In this document: piece after piece, positions 7,703 to 16,214 of the stretch
Layout: each line of letters opens with the position of its first letter
How positions within the stretch are numbered: position 1 is the stretch's first letter
NCBI GenBank assembly: GCA_034004605.1
Contig: JAVEWJ010000001.1
Location: 62,001 to 126,000 of the forward strand
DNA from: JAVEWJ01 sp034004605
GTDB lineage: Bacteria; Patescibacteriota; Gracilibacteria; UBA1369; LOWO2-01-FULL-3
DNA length: 64,000 nt
Reading direction: 5' to 3'
Translations under genes and position numbers: made by a program
The notes under the pieces: model-generated
What the model was told of the DNA's origin: nothing
What the model saw: the letters and a program-made list of their open reading frames with translations, nothing else
The model's database searches: none

Positions 7703-8423
7703 TGAATCATGTTCATGTAAAAAATGTAATTTGGGTTCTTTACTTGCGGGAATTCTAGTTTTTGCGCTAGTTGCGGGTGGTGCGTATTTTCTTTGGAATA
7801 TGAATTCGGAAAAAAACGAACTTAAAGAACAAATAAAAGCTCTTGAAGAAAAGGTTGATTATGTTGATGAAGAAGAGGTGGCTTTGAGTGTGGAGGTGAA
7901 GGATGAAGAGCAAACAGAGGAATCTAAAGAAGAAGTGCTGGAAGAACCAATCGAAACTTTGCCCGAATACCCGGCGGATACTTTTTCCGCTGATAAAGAT
8001 GGAAATTATTTTGGAAAATTAACCGTGAGCGGATATCCTACGGTGAAAATGGTGCCACAGGCTTTTTGTGATCCGGAAGTGGACGATGGGTGCACAAGTT
8101 TTCCGTATGTGTATTTTAATTTGGTCGGAAACTTAAGTCCTGAGTTTCAGAAATTTTCCGATACAAACGCGGGAAACGCATTTGTAGGTCAAGATGTGAT
8201 TGGCCTTGGTTGTAAGGAAAACGGCCCGGGCTTTTTATATTATTACAACGATTCCGAGGAAAACGGGATGAAATATTTCAGACTTAGTGACGAGGATTCG
8301 GTAAAATTATTTGCAGGAACAATGAATTCACCTGTGACTATTACGCTTGAAAGAAAACCTTTTTATGGAGGAAGCGGAGCGCCCGAGTGTTATAGCCATT
8401 TTACGGAGATAACGGTTTACTAA
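7692..8423 (+). CDS. single-pass membrane protein with Glu-rich stalk, unknown function
   Basis: 243 residues from ATG 7692 (MENNESCSCKKCNLGS). A Cys-containing cytoplasmic N-terminus (CSCKKC) precedes one transmembrane helix (LLAGILVFALVAGGAYFLW). A coiled coil and an acidic stalk come next, then an exported domain of about 150 residues with several Cys (CDPEVDDGC, GCKENGPG, PECYSHF) that could form disulfides. I do not recognise that domain. The gene overlaps the methyltransferase by 11 bases and is followed by a bidirectional terminator, closing the three-gene unit that begins with the SLH protein. Confidence 0.75.
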   Translation: MENNESCSCKKCNLGSLLAGILVFALVAGGAYFLWNMNSEKNELKEQIKALEEKVDYVDEEEVALSVEVKDEEQTEESKEEVLEEPIETLPEYPADTFSADKDGNYFGKLTVSGYPTVKMVPQAFCDPEVDDGCTSFPYVYFNLVGNLSPEFQKFSDTNAGNAFVGQDVIGLGCKENGPGFLYYYNDSEENGMKYFRLSDEDSVKLFAGTMNSPVTITLERKPFYGGSGAPECYSHFTEITVY

Positions 8424-8430
8424 CAAATTT

Positions 8431-8490
8431 AAAAAAAGCCCCTTTATGAACTGGGCCCCTAAAAAAGGACACCGAAAGGGGGCTTTTTTT
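8431..8490. terminator. bidirectional terminator between convergent genes
   Basis: An AAAAAAAGCCCC arm at 8431 pairs with GGGGGCTTTTTTT ending at 8490, with about 30 bases between. U-tracts are present on both strands. It lies between the stops of the genes at 7692-8423 (+) and 8489-8821 (-). Confidence 0.75.
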
Positions 8491-8821
8491 ATAAATTTAT
8501 TCTGAATTCTTTGCCATAATCCTTAAACCCAAGCTCTTTGTAAAGCGAGTGGACTCTTTCTCTTTCGTATCTGGAAGTGGCTATGAGTTTGTAGCAATTT
8601 TGTTCCTTCGCTTTTTGGATGATGTGGGTTATTAGGCTTGTGGCAATCCCCTTTCCGCGGTGGTTTTCGTTTACAAAAAGATCTTCGAGTAAACCAAACG
8701 GTTCTTTGTGTAAATCGTTGTACATAAAAAAAAGTGTAGCTCTGGCGATTTCAAGATTTTCTTCATCGAGAACGGAAAAACGAATTCCTTCAGATTTGGC
8801 TTTAGATTCAGATATGTTCAT
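8489..8821 (-). CDS. GNAT-family N-acetyltransferase
   Basis: A 110-residue protein with the GNAT acetyl-CoA loop VNENHRGKGIATSLITHI (R/Q-x-x-G-x-G/A) and the C-terminal LYKELGFKDYGKEF strand-helix typical of the family. The substrate cannot be read from sequence. I place the start at ATG 8821 (MNISESKAK), one base after the stop of the threonine dehydrogenase gene, so the two are probably translated from one message. Confidence 0.85.
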   Translation of the reverse strand: MNISESKAKSEGIRFSVLDEENLEIARATLFFMYNDLHKEPFGLLEDLFVNENHRGKGIATSLITHIIQKAKEQNCYKLIATSRYERERVHSLYKELGFKDYGKEFRINL

Positions 8822-8822
8822 A

Positions 8823-9761
8823 TTATAACTTAATATTTTGTAGCATGTCCTTAGACATTTTTGAGAGGTCGAATTCGTGTGAAAAACCGATATCGTTTCT
8901 AAAAACCGAGTCGTCGATGGATTTCGGCCAGGAATCAGCAATGAGTTGTCTTGAATCGGGATTGTATGTGGAAGTAAAGCCGGGAATTTCTTTGGAAACA
9001 ACCTCGGAAAGCTCACGAGCTGAAAAACTCATGGCCGTAAGATTATAGCTTGTTCTTATTGTGATTTTTTCGGATGGGGCCTCCATAAGTTCGATTGTGG
9101 CTCGAACCGCATCAGGCATATACATCATCGGAAGAACGGTTTCTTCGTTTACAAAAAATTCGTATGATTTTTGCTTTAAGGCTTCAAAATAAATTGCGAC
9201 AGCATAATCGGTCGTGCCACCTCCCGGGGCCGTCTTATAACTTATTAATCCAGGGTATCTGATGCTTCGAATATCAAGACCGTATTTCTTAAAGTAGTAC
9301 TGACAGAGGAGTTCTCCGGCCACTTTTGTGACACCATACATCGTTGTGGGTTCGAGGATTGTGTGCTGGGGAGTTAATTCCCTTGGAGTTGTGGGACCGA
9401 AAGCGGCAATTGAGCTTGGCCAAAATACTTTTGAAATACCGTGTTTTAGGCAGGCGTCGAGCACATTTTTAAGTCCTCCCATGTTCACATTCCAAGCAAG
9501 CTCCGGATTTTTTTCGCCGGTTGCAGACAAAATGCCGACAAGGTGAAAAATCGTGTCGGGATTATGCTTTGTAATAAGAGCGTCAAGCGCGTCTTTATCG
9601 GTGACGTCGCAGGATTCAAAAGGACCTGCCGAAAGCTCTCCGATTGCAGGCTTTGAGTGACCTACCGCTATCACATTTTCATTTCCATATTTTTTTCTAA
9701 GCTCCAGAGTAAGCTCTGAACCTATTTGGCCGGTTGCGCCGGTGACGATTATTTTTTTCAT
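8823..9761 (-). CDS. SDR-type L-threonine 3-dehydrogenase
   Basis: A 312-residue NAD-dependent extended short-chain dehydrogenase. It has the Rossmann loop GATGQIG near the N-terminus, the catalytic YGVTK, and the block RYPGLISYKTAPGGGTTDYA, which I associate with the GalE-like (not zinc-dependent) L-threonine 3-dehydrogenases. The reaction is L-threonine to 2-amino-3-ketobutyrate. The start MKKIIVTGATG at 9761 is chosen because the upstream open frame to 10019 lies antisense to another gene and lacks homology. Alternatively it is a related nucleoside-diphosphate-sugar epimerase, which I think less likely. Confidence 0.82.
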   Translation of the reverse strand: MKKIIVTGATGQIGSELTLELRKKYGNENVIAVGHSKPAIGELSAGPFESCDVTDKDALDALITKHNPDTIFHLVGILSATGEKNPELAWNVNMGGLKNVLDACLKHGISKVFWPSSIAAFGPTTPRELTPQHTILEPTTMYGVTKVAGELLCQYYFKKYGLDIRSIRYPGLISYKTAPGGGTTDYAVAIYFEALKQKSYEFFVNEETVLPMMYMPDAVRATIELMEAPSEKITIRTSYNLTAMSFSARELSEVVSKEIPGFTSTYNPDSRQLIADSWPKSIDDSVFRNDIGFSHEFDLSKMSKDMLQNIKL

Positions 9762-9810
9762 AGTTATTTTTAAAATCTCGGATTTCGATTTTACCCCCAA
9801 AAAATAAAAA

Positions 9811-9853
9811 GGCAAAAGAAAGGGCCCGGTCGAAATATCTTTCGACCGGCCCG
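9811..9853 (-). terminator. strong intrinsic terminator
   Basis: On the minus strand GGGCCGGTCGAAA pairs with TTTCGACCGGGCCC (one bulge) around a short loop, followed by TTTCTTTTG. It lies about 25 bases past the stop of the Cys-rich gene at 9878-10114. Confidence 0.85.
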
Positions 9854-9877
9854 AATGCATACTCAGCTTTGAAGGTG

Positions 9878-10114
9878 TCAGACATCGATGACGACGGCCT
9901 GACCCTTGTTTGCAGAAGGGGTGGGAAACTTCAACACCTTGTTGTATTCCAAAGTGTTGAGGTGCTTGTGGACTGGACAGGTGGGCTCCGGCGCAGGGTA
10001 GTAATTGTGAACATGACAATATTCAGAAACCTTGTCAGATCCACAAATACATTCAAACCTCACGCAAGTGCACACTTCTACTGTCTTCGTACCTTCCCCA
10101 TACCTCAGAACCAT
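9878..10114 (-). CDS. small Cys/His-rich orphan protein (78 aa)
   Basis: Begins MVLRYGEGTKTVEVCTCVR; the ATG at 10114 follows an AAGGAGG ribosome binding site with a 5-base gap. The middle holds CTC, CIC, CHVH and CPVHKH within about 40 residues, enough ligands for one or two zinc sites, so a small zinc ribbon is plausible. No family is recognised. Composition is GC-rich for the region (33 G/C in 9961-10020), and it has a strong terminator, matching the other small orphan cassettes here. Confidence 0.75.
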   Translation of the reverse strand: MVLRYGEGTKTVEVCTCVRFECICGSDKVSEYCHVHNYYPAPEPTCPVHKHLNTLEYNKVLKFPTPSANKGQAVVIDV

Positions 10115-10140
10115 GAAGCCTCCTTTTTGGCGAAGAGCAC

Positions 10141-10163
10141 GGTAAAACTTCGGCTAGCCGAAG
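10141..10163 (-). terminator. palindromic hairpin after the membrane-protein gene
   Basis: A perfect 16-base palindrome CTTCGGCTAGCCGAAG at 10148-10163, followed on the minus strand by TTTTACC. It is placed to end the transcript of the gene at 10208-10789. It also lies upstream of the Cys-rich gene, so a regulatory (operator) role is an alternative. Confidence 0.55.
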
Positions 10164-10207
10164 ACATTGCTACTTCACAAGATGTTTAGAAAAATGCAAG
10201 GTGAAAT

Positions 10208-10789
10208 TTAGAGAGATTTTCCAAGGAGAAAAATCAGAAAAATACCGAGTGTATGCAGTATGTATGCTGCAATCATAAATTTTTTGACTGATAATTTTTT
10301 AATACTCGCCATTAGGCTTACACCGATCTCCGTTGGCAAGGGTGAAGCTATCAAAAAGCCTGAAAATACGGGCAAAATGTATTTGTAAATTCTTCCAAAA
10401 ATTCGTTTTTCCGTTTTTGCAATTTTTTTCACGATTTTTTCTTTTTTGATCATTTTTATTTCGTCCGCAAATGACGCGCGGATGAAAAGAAAAATCAAAA
10501 CATCGCTTATCAAAGCGCCTATTCCGCCAATCACTGCTGATAAGAAAATGTTTTGATTTTGCGAAAGCACTAAAAGTATGGCAGTGGCCGGTGCCGAAGT
10601 GAATCCATATGCATACAAAAAACCTCCTAATAGAGTGCCGAAATAATTTAAGGATTTGATAAAATGTTCAAATGGCTCATAATTTATACCTTCATAATAA
10701 ACCAAAACAGCCATTACCAAAGTGATTAGCAAAAGGAGTAATTTTGGATATTTTATTTTCCGGTGGTTTCTTCTTAAAAACTTAAACAT
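10208..10789 (-). CDS. polytopic membrane protein, unknown
   Basis: A 193-residue protein with about five hydrophobic helices. A basic N-terminus (MFKFLRRNHRKIKYPK) precedes a first helix, followed by a GTLLGGFLYAYGFTSAPATA segment and a Lys-rich cytoplasmic loop (MIKKEKIVKKIAKTEKR). The GFTSAPA and SPLPTEIGVSLMA segments resemble small transporter-like or VTT/SNARE-associated proteins, but I cannot place it firmly. Confidence 0.7.
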   Translation of the reverse strand: MFKFLRRNHRKIKYPKLLLLLITLVMAVLVYYEGINYEPFEHFIKSLNYFGTLLGGFLYAYGFTSAPATAILLVLSQNQNIFLSAVIGGIGALISDVLIFLFIRASFADEIKMIKKEKIVKKIAKTEKRIFGRIYKYILPVFSGFLIASPLPTEIGVSLMASIKKLSVKKFMIAAYILHTLGIFLIFLLGKSL

Positions 10790-10855
10790 AGCTAAAGTTA
10801 ATCTTAGTATTTTAGCATTTTTTAAGCTTTATTTAAAGCCCTTTTCCCTGTTTTT

Positions 10856-11563
10856 TTATTTTTCAAAGACTCCGATTAAATGAACTTTCATAAATCGAAG
10901 TGGTTTTTTATCGAGAAGTGTTTCTATTAAAGAGGCGAATTTGAACAATGGCTCGTTGAAAGAGATATATGACGGATCTCCATTGAAAATTATTTCGGAT
11001 TTTTGAAAACCAATCGGGGTGAGCGTTTTCATAAGTGACTTTTCTGAATTTATTTTGTAGCTTTTTGGGTAAGTGTCGTGGTCTTTTCGATTATAGAGTC
11101 GCTTTGTGAAGAATTCATGAAAACGCTCGGGGATAGCCCGTATTATCCAAACATTGTAATTCCAGACATTGGGAGTGAGAAAAATCACTTTTCCTCCAGG
11201 CTTGAGTACTCGAAATATTTCCGAAAAAGACTCCCTGGGATTTTGAATGTGTTCAAGTACCCAAGCGGAAACAACGATATCAAAAGTATTATCTTGGAAG
11301 GGAAGTTTTTCCGCACTTGCAACAAATTTGTTTTTTATAAAAGAATTTTTTTCCAGAGCTGATGCGTCCGGATCAATGCCAAATGAGAAATTTGTTTTAT
11401 CGTATACCTCTTTCATAAAATCTCCGTGACCACAACCGATGTCAAGAATTTTAGTATTTGTGTTTACTCTTTCATTGATGAGTATTTTATAAATGGATTG
11501 ACTATCCATCCATTCACTATTTTTCGCTTTGTATTTATCTCTATAAAATTCTTGTCTGTTCAT
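10856..11563 (-). CDS. class I SAM-dependent methyltransferase
   Basis: A 235-residue UbiE/Methyltransf_11-type protein. Motif I is ILDIGCGHGDFM, the acidic SAM contact is GIDPD, and motif IV is FDIVVSAWVLEHIQNP, followed by LKPGGKVIFLTPN. The C-terminal FHEFFTKRLYN region is often seen in methyltransferases found with glycan biosynthesis genes. The substrate is unknown. It is divergent from the phosphoglycerol transferase gene at 11687. Confidence 0.88.
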   Translation of the reverse strand: MNRQEFYRDKYKAKNSEWMDSQSIYKILINERVNTNTKILDIGCGHGDFMKEVYDKTNFSFGIDPDASALEKNSFIKNKFVASAEKLPFQDNTFDIVVSAWVLEHIQNPRESFSEIFRVLKPGGKVIFLTPNVWNYNVWIIRAIPERFHEFFTKRLYNRKDHDTYPKSYKINSEKSLMKTLTPIGFQKSEIIFNGDPSYISFNEPLFKFASLIETLLDKKPLRFMKVHLIGVFEK

Positions 11564-11686
11564 TTTTTTTTATTATATGTCAATTATTCCGTATGCCGAG
11601 CTATAATATTTCGACTCTTTAGGGAGTGTCTTGTGAACCTAATTATCAGTATTTTCAATCACTTGCGATAAAAGCGATTTTATTAT

Positions 11687-13558
11687 TTGACGCATCTTGG
11701 TTTATTTGTAATTTTATTACTGATTATTTATAAGTGTTTTATGGATGTTTCGCAAATAATATCGATCTTGTGTTTTGCCTCCGCTTTGGCGGTATATTTT
11801 TATAAGGGACCCGCTTCTTCTTTGTTTTTCCGTATGATTGTGGGAGTGTTTTCTTTTATCGCGATTTTTTTCATCATCTTTTTTGTGGTTGCAAATCATT
11901 TAACCGGTAGAGGCATTTCGAGTTCCGTTTTATATTATATGCAATTCGGTTTTCGAGATGCGGGGATGTCGTCTTATTTGGGGCTTATTATGCTCACTAC
12001 CGTTTTTTTAATTTTGACTGTGATTTTTTGTGTTTGGCTTATTACTCGAAAGTCTAAAGAAAAAGAAAAAATTCAAAAACACATAATTCTTGTGGTTTCG
12101 TTTTTAATAGTATCGATATTTTTAAGTCCCGTGACTTTATCTTTCGGAGAATATTATAAAATAAATATATTTGAAGCCGATATAAATCAGAGTCCCGATT
12201 TTTTCGAATATTATTCGGAACCGAAATTAGCTCAAACCGGAGAAAAAAAGAATCTTGTTTATATTTATGCCGAAAGTCTTGAAAGAACTTATTTCGATGA
12301 AAAAATATTTCCAGGACTTATTGAAAATTTACGAGATATTGAAAATCAAAGTATCAGTTTTACAAATATCGAACAGGACGAAATTTCGCATCATACAATT
12401 GGCGGTCTGGTGGCCACTCAATGCGGATTTCCTTTAATAAGTTCTTCTCATGCAAATACAATGAGCGGTATGGATTATTATCTTGGCACTGCTGATTGTC
12501 TTTCTGATTTGCTTTTTGAAGAAGGATATTTTTTGTCTTTTTTTGGCGGCGCAAATCTCAATTTTTCAAGTAAGGGGAATTTTTTTAAGACTCACAAATT
12601 TGAATCTGTAAACGGAATAATCGAATTGATCCCCCTTGTTGAAGATAGTAGATATCGTAATTCTTGGGGTTTTTTTGATGATACGGTTCTTGAGCTTGCA
12701 TACAAGGAATTTGAAACTCTTGCAAAAAAAGATCGAAACTTTGCTCTTTTTGTTTTAACTTTGGACACACATCATCCGGAGGGTTTTATTTCGAAAAGTT
12801 GTGAAAATGTGAAATATGAGTATACCGAGAATCCCATTTTGGACGCGGTAAAGTGCTCAGACAAGCTGATTTCGGAATTTGTTCATAAAATAAGAAATTC
12901 AGGACTTTCGGACAATACGGTGATTGTGATTTCTTCCGATCATTTGGCGATGACCAATACCGCGAAAGATCTTCTTAAACTGGGGGACAGAAAAAATCTT
13001 TTCATGGTGAATTTGCCGAAAAAATCGGCTCCGGAAAAAGTTGATAAGGCGGGACTTACTCTCGATATCGGTTCCACAATTTTGCCTTATTTGGGATTTT
13101 CGGGAGTGATTGGGTTTGGCAGAGATATCAACAGTTTGGAGAACTTTGCTCTTAGACGTGTGACTTTGATTGAAAAATTGCAGGAATTTTATCCGTTACT
13201 GATAAGGTTTTGGGATTTTCCGGTTCTCAAAAATAAAATATCCATAGATACTGCGACTCAAAAATTTCTGATTGATAATCGGAAATTTTCTTTGCCGGCT
13301 CTAATTTCTTTTGATGAAAATCTTAAGACTAATCTGTATTTTAAAAATGAATTGCCTAAGGACTTTTTGTTTTCAGAGATGGTGAAAGAAGAGGAACTGG
13401 AACGATATATTTTAATTGATTATTGCAAAATTTTGGATAATAAAAGCGCTTCAGAAGGATATTGTTTAAAATCGAATAATCCTAGTATCGGGCTTAAAGA
13501 ACTGTCCGAAAAAACGGAATATGAAAAAGACGAAATCAAAAAAATTATCGGAATTTAG
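11687..13558 (+). CDS. membrane phosphoglycerol transferase, OpgB/MdoB-like (LTA-synthase/sulfatase fold)
   Basis: Up to 623 residues. The N-terminal ~170 residues hold about four transmembrane helices; the rest is an extracellular alkaline-phosphatase-superfamily domain. Family motifs are YIYAESLERTYFDE (metal-binding Glu), GGLVATQCGFPL (catalytic Thr), LTLDTHHPEG and VIVISSDH (metal ligands). The wording AESLERTYFDE and VATQCG matches the OpgB/MdoB branch, which moves phosphoglycerol from phosphatidylglycerol to surface glycans, more than LTA synthase. An in-frame TAA just upstream leaves TTG 11687 or ATG 11741 as start; I keep TTG because it completes the first helix. Confidence 0.85.
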   Translation: MTHLGLFVILLLIIYKCFMDVSQIISILCFASALAVYFYKGPASSLFFRMIVGVFSFIAIFFIIFFVVANHLTGRGISSSVLYYMQFGFRDAGMSSYLGLIMLTTVFLILTVIFCVWLITRKSKEKEKIQKHIILVVSFLIVSIFLSPVTLSFGEYYKINIFEADINQSPDFFEYYSEPKLAQTGEKKNLVYIYAESLERTYFDEKIFPGLIENLRDIENQSISFTNIEQDEISHHTIGGLVATQCGFPLISSSHANTMSGMDYYLGTADCLSDLLFEEGYFLSFFGGANLNFSSKGNFFKTHKFESVNGIIELIPLVEDSRYRNSWGFFDDTVLELAYKEFETLAKKDRNFALFVLTLDTHHPEGFISKSCENVKYEYTENPILDAVKCSDKLISEFVHKIRNSGLSDNTVIVISSDHLAMTNTAKDLLKLGDRKNLFMVNLPKKSAPEKVDKAGLTLDIGSTILPYLGFSGVIGFGRDINSLENFALRRVTLIEKLQEFYPLLIRFWDFPVLKNKISIDTATQKFLIDNRKFSLPALISFDENLKTNLYFKNELPKDFLFSEMVKEEELERYILIDYCKILDNKSASEGYCLKSNNPSIGLKELSEKTEYEKDEIKKIIGI

Positions 13559-13559
13559 G

Positions 13560-13778
13560 TTATAACTTGCTTATCTCTTTGAGGTCTTTGTCAGGGATGT
13601 AGAGAATTAAAAGTCCCAGAAGGATTCCGAGGATACCGGAAAGTGCATGATTTCCATCGAGGAATTTCATATCGATATAGTCGAGAACATACCAAACTCC
13701 CCGCCAAATCATTACGAGTCCTACTACGATACTCAGATTTCTGGCGAAATACTTTAGAATTTTTGTTGGGTTTTTCAT
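13560..13778 (-). CDS. small two-helix membrane protein
   Basis: A 72-residue protein with two hydrophobic helices (LSIVVGLVMIWRGVWYVLDY and GILGILLGLLILYI) and a charged tail. The type is common in Patescibacteria and usually annotated hypothetical. It starts ATG 13778 and is convergent with the phosphoglycerol transferase, whose stop is one base away. Confidence 0.65.
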   Translation of the reverse strand: MKNPTKILKYFARNLSIVVGLVMIWRGVWYVLDYIDMKFLDGNHALSGILGILLGLLILYIPDKDLKEISKL

Positions 13779-13910
13779 TTTTTTGTTTAATCATAAAATT
13801 CTAGCATATTTTTTGTCTATTTTAAAGCCATATTTGCCTAATAGCGAATTTTTATACAACTTAATATTTTTATGATAAAACGAGCTTGAAAGATTCAATA
13901 TACTTATATT

Positions 13911-13937
13911 TTGACTTCTAAAATTTTATGGTATAAG
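13911..13937 (+). promoter_or_regulatory. candidate promoter of the gene at 13981
   Basis: TTGACT at 13911-13916 and TATAAG at 13932-13937 with a 15-base spacer, shorter than ideal. It lies about 45 bases upstream of the strong ribosome binding site AAAGGAGGAAGC. Confidence 0.5.
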
Positions 13938-13980
13938 TTTTTTTTGTTTTTCACGCTCATCGACAACAAAGGAGGAAGCA

Positions 13981-14319
13981 ATGAGAAAAAGGATTTTCGC
14001 ATTTGGGATCGGGCTAATCGCTTCCGGCTATGCCTCCTTTTGGGGAGGCATGTTGCTTGGGCTTTTTTGGCCCTTGATCATCACTCTGGGGGTCTGCGCC
14101 AAGCGGGAAATGGGCTTGGCAAAGATCTCAACGATAGTGTCGATTACACTGGGTGTTCTCCTCGGAGTGCTTCCCAGCTGGATTTCCAATTTCGAATTCC
14201 TCGAGGCCATCTCTTTGGCCATTCTGAGCGCGATGCTCTTCCCCTTGGGAATATTTTTCGGATTCTTGAGTCTGAAAATATTTCCTATAGAGGAAGGAAA
14301 AAGCAGGCTTCCGGTCTGA
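13981..14319 (+). CDS. small membrane orphan protein (112 aa), GC-richer cassette
   Basis: Begins MRKRIFAFGIGLIASGYASF after an AAAGGAGGAAGC ribosome binding site. It has three or four hydrophobic helices (LLGLFWPLIITLGV, IVSITLGVLLGVLP, AISLAILSAMLFPLGIFFGF). No family is recognised. Composition is raised (29 G/C in 14101-14160) and codon use favours C/G-ending codons unlike adjacent genes. Promoter, ribosome binding site and terminator are all its own, as for the genes at 5243 and 26163. Confidence 0.75.
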   Translation: MRKRIFAFGIGLIASGYASFWGGMLLGLFWPLIITLGVCAKREMGLAKISTIVSITLGVLLGVLPSWISNFEFLEAISLAILSAMLFPLGIFFGFLSLKIFPIEEGKSRLPV

Positions 14320-14350
14320 TCCGAAACCTTCGGTGTCAGTCCGGACTACC

Positions 14351-14380
14351 AAAAAGCCCCTTAAAAAAGGGCTTTTTTTA
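14351..14380. terminator. bidirectional intrinsic terminator
   Basis: AAAAAGCCC / CTTAAAAAA loop / GGGCTTTTTTT. It serves the plus-strand gene ending at 14319 and, read in reverse, the minus-strand gene ending at 14378. Confidence 0.85.
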
Positions 14381-14941
14381 TATTTCTTTCCAAGTGTAAA
14401 TCGTGACGCCTTCGGGGTGTTTTTCCGTGTAGCCGTTTGACTTAAAATCATTCGGATTTAAATCCGCGCTAAAAAGATAAAAGATATATACCGATCTTAG
14501 CCCCGGATAACTCGGTGACATATTTGTGTCTTCAATCACTCCGTTTTCTTTAAGTGTCAAATCACCTTTTAAGCCAAGTTTTTTGAGTAGAGCTTCTTTT
14601 ATTGCAGAATGTGGCGTTTGGATTTTATTAATCTTCTTTGAAACGGAATGAGAAGTATCTCGAAATTTTTCTCTACCGTCGGGATAAACCCTTTTGTCTT
14701 CGATTAGTTTGTACTTTTTTCCATCCGGGGAATTAAAAAAAAGATCGATTTTCGCGACCTCGACTTTCCGAAGTATTTCTCCATTTGCGCTTATAATAAG
14801 CGATGATTTCCCGTTTTCAATTTCCTTATGAAGGTCCTCAAGAGATTTGGCTTTTCCTATTCCCCAAGAATCCGTATTTATTCCCGCCGATTTAAGTTGA
14901 TGTTTTAGGGCCGCTACAGGACTTTTTTCATCTAAAATCAT
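14378..14941 (-). CDS. conserved hypothetical protein (187 aa), possibly degenerate Nudix-like
   Basis: A soluble 187-residue protein starting MILDEKSPVAALKHQLKSAG. The central FRDTSHSVSKKINKIQTPHSAIKEALLKKLGLKGDL resembles a Nudix-like layout in which the REUXEE catalytic helix is replaced by KEALLKKLG, so catalysis of the Nudix type is unlikely. The C-terminal YTEKHPEGVTIYTWKEI is well formed. I do not assign a function. Confidence 0.65.
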   Translation of the reverse strand: MILDEKSPVAALKHQLKSAGINTDSWGIGKAKSLEDLHKEIENGKSSLIISANGEILRKVEVAKIDLFFNSPDGKKYKLIEDKRVYPDGREKFRDTSHSVSKKINKIQTPHSAIKEALLKKLGLKGDLTLKENGVIEDTNMSPSYPGLRSVYIFYLFSADLNPNDFKSNGYTEKHPEGVTIYTWKEI

Positions 14942-15001
14942 GTGGGTATGGGTTATTATTTTTCTAAAATAATAATAATCTGTTTTCGACTATCCGTAAA
15001 C

Positions 15002-15685
15002 TTATAAAAAAATCATAAAGGCAATCGAGATTTGAACGATGTCTACAAGTGCATGAATAAGCCAACAACTAAAAAGGTCTTTTGAGTAGTCGAAAATTTT
15101 GTTCATGATAAGCGAGTAGACAATGAGACCTATTGTGACTGTAATAAAAATTGGGAGAGTGAACCAATTATAGTAAAACATCACATGATGGAAAGAAAAG
15201 GCAATTGCTGGAATAAGATAGGCAATAAATTTCGGAGATACCGTTTTAAACTTTGCGAAGAGAAAGGCCCTCCAAAAAAATTCTTCAAGAATTGAATTGA
15301 TGATGATTATGTATGCGCCTACAAAAATGAGTTTTTTTGCGTCCAGGTCTATGAGAGTGGAAAGATTCGTTTTTACGGATTCCAGGTCAATAAAGTTTTT
15401 GAAGATTAAAAAACTCGAAAGGTAAATTGTGGCGAGTATTAGTCCCAAAAGTAGGCTTTTTTTGAGGTGTTTTCTGAATGAGTCGAAGGAAAAATTTTCA
15501 AAAAGCGCTTTTTTTAGTGACTTTTTCTCAAAATATACTGCGAAAAAAATCGGAAACAAAAAAATAATTTTGTAGAGAGAAGAGAAAAAATAATTTGATT
15601 CGAAAAAAATTCTTGAAAGAAAAATCGCTATAGGTGGCAATAATATGAGTAAAACCAGAAGTATGCGCAGTTTATTTTTCTTCAT
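15002..15685 (-). CDS. CPBP-family intramembrane metalloprotease (Abi/CAAX)
   Basis: A 227-residue protein with six to seven hydrophobic helices. The two CPBP motifs are present: EEFFWRAFLF (EExxxR) and FSFHHVMFYY (FxxxH), then CWLIHALVD with the third conserved His. The family cleaves or processes membrane-embedded substrates; the target here is unknown. It overlaps the upstream dCMP deaminase gene by 14 bases. Confidence 0.85.
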   Translation of the reverse strand: MKKNKLRILLVLLILLPPIAIFLSRIFFESNYFFSSLYKIIFLFPIFFAVYFEKKSLKKALFENFSFDSFRKHLKKSLLLGLILATIYLSSFLIFKNFIDLESVKTNLSTLIDLDAKKLIFVGAYIIIINSILEEFFWRAFLFAKFKTVSPKFIAYLIPAIAFSFHHVMFYYNWFTLPIFITVTIGLIVYSLIMNKIFDYSKDLFSCWLIHALVDIVQISIAFMIFL

Positions 15686-16163
15686 AATCCAGGGTAAGAC
15701 GAGATGTTTTTTCGGGTTTAAAATGATGCGACTTCACTTTTGCAAGAGCAAGCATTTTTTTTGAAGCTTTTACGGTATCTGTGTCCTTGTACTTGTCCGA
15801 AAGGTAGACCACTTCTTTAATTCCGGACTGGATAATCGCTTTGCTACACTCGTTGCAGGGAAAAAGTGTGCAATAAATTTTTGCGTTTTTTAGTTTTTTT
15901 GTGGAATTCAAAATCGCATTTAGCTCAGCGTGAACCACATAGGGGTACTTTGTTTCGTTTATATTTGTGTGACTTTTTATCCACGGAAGCTCCTCGTCTT
16001 TGATGCCGATGGGAAATCCATTATAACCGATTCCAACGATTTTTTTATTGGAATCGACAATGCAAGCCCCAACCTGAGTACTCGGATCCTTGCTTCTCTT
16101 TGCGGAAAGCAGAGCAAGCCCCATAAAATATTCATCCCAGGAAATAATCGTGTGTTTTTTCAT
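15672..16163 (-). CDS. dCMP deaminase family protein
   Basis: A 163-residue zinc-dependent deaminase. Zinc and catalytic residues are visible as VVHAELNAIL (HAE) and TLFPCNECSKAII (PCxxC), with SKDPSTQVGACIV and GYNGFP as dCMP-deaminase signatures. It would convert dCMP to dUMP, feeding thymidylate synthesis. A second, more divergent deaminase lies at 16678 and a dCTP deaminase at 28893. Confidence 0.88.
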   Translation of the reverse strand: MKKHTIISWDEYFMGLALLSAKRSKDPSTQVGACIVDSNKKIVGIGYNGFPIGIKDEELPWIKSHTNINETKYPYVVHAELNAILNSTKKLKNAKIYCTLFPCNECSKAIIQSGIKEVVYLSDKYKDTDTVKASKKMLALAKVKSHHFKPEKTSRLTLDYEEK

Positions 16164-16214
16164 TTAGATTAATTTATCGGGGTGATTATATCACAACATT
16201 TTGAGCGTGTAAGC

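Noticed and set aside
9762..10019. N-terminal extension of the threonine dehydrogenase
   Set aside because: It is antisense to the Cys-rich gene and its terminator; homology begins at MKKIIVTGATG.
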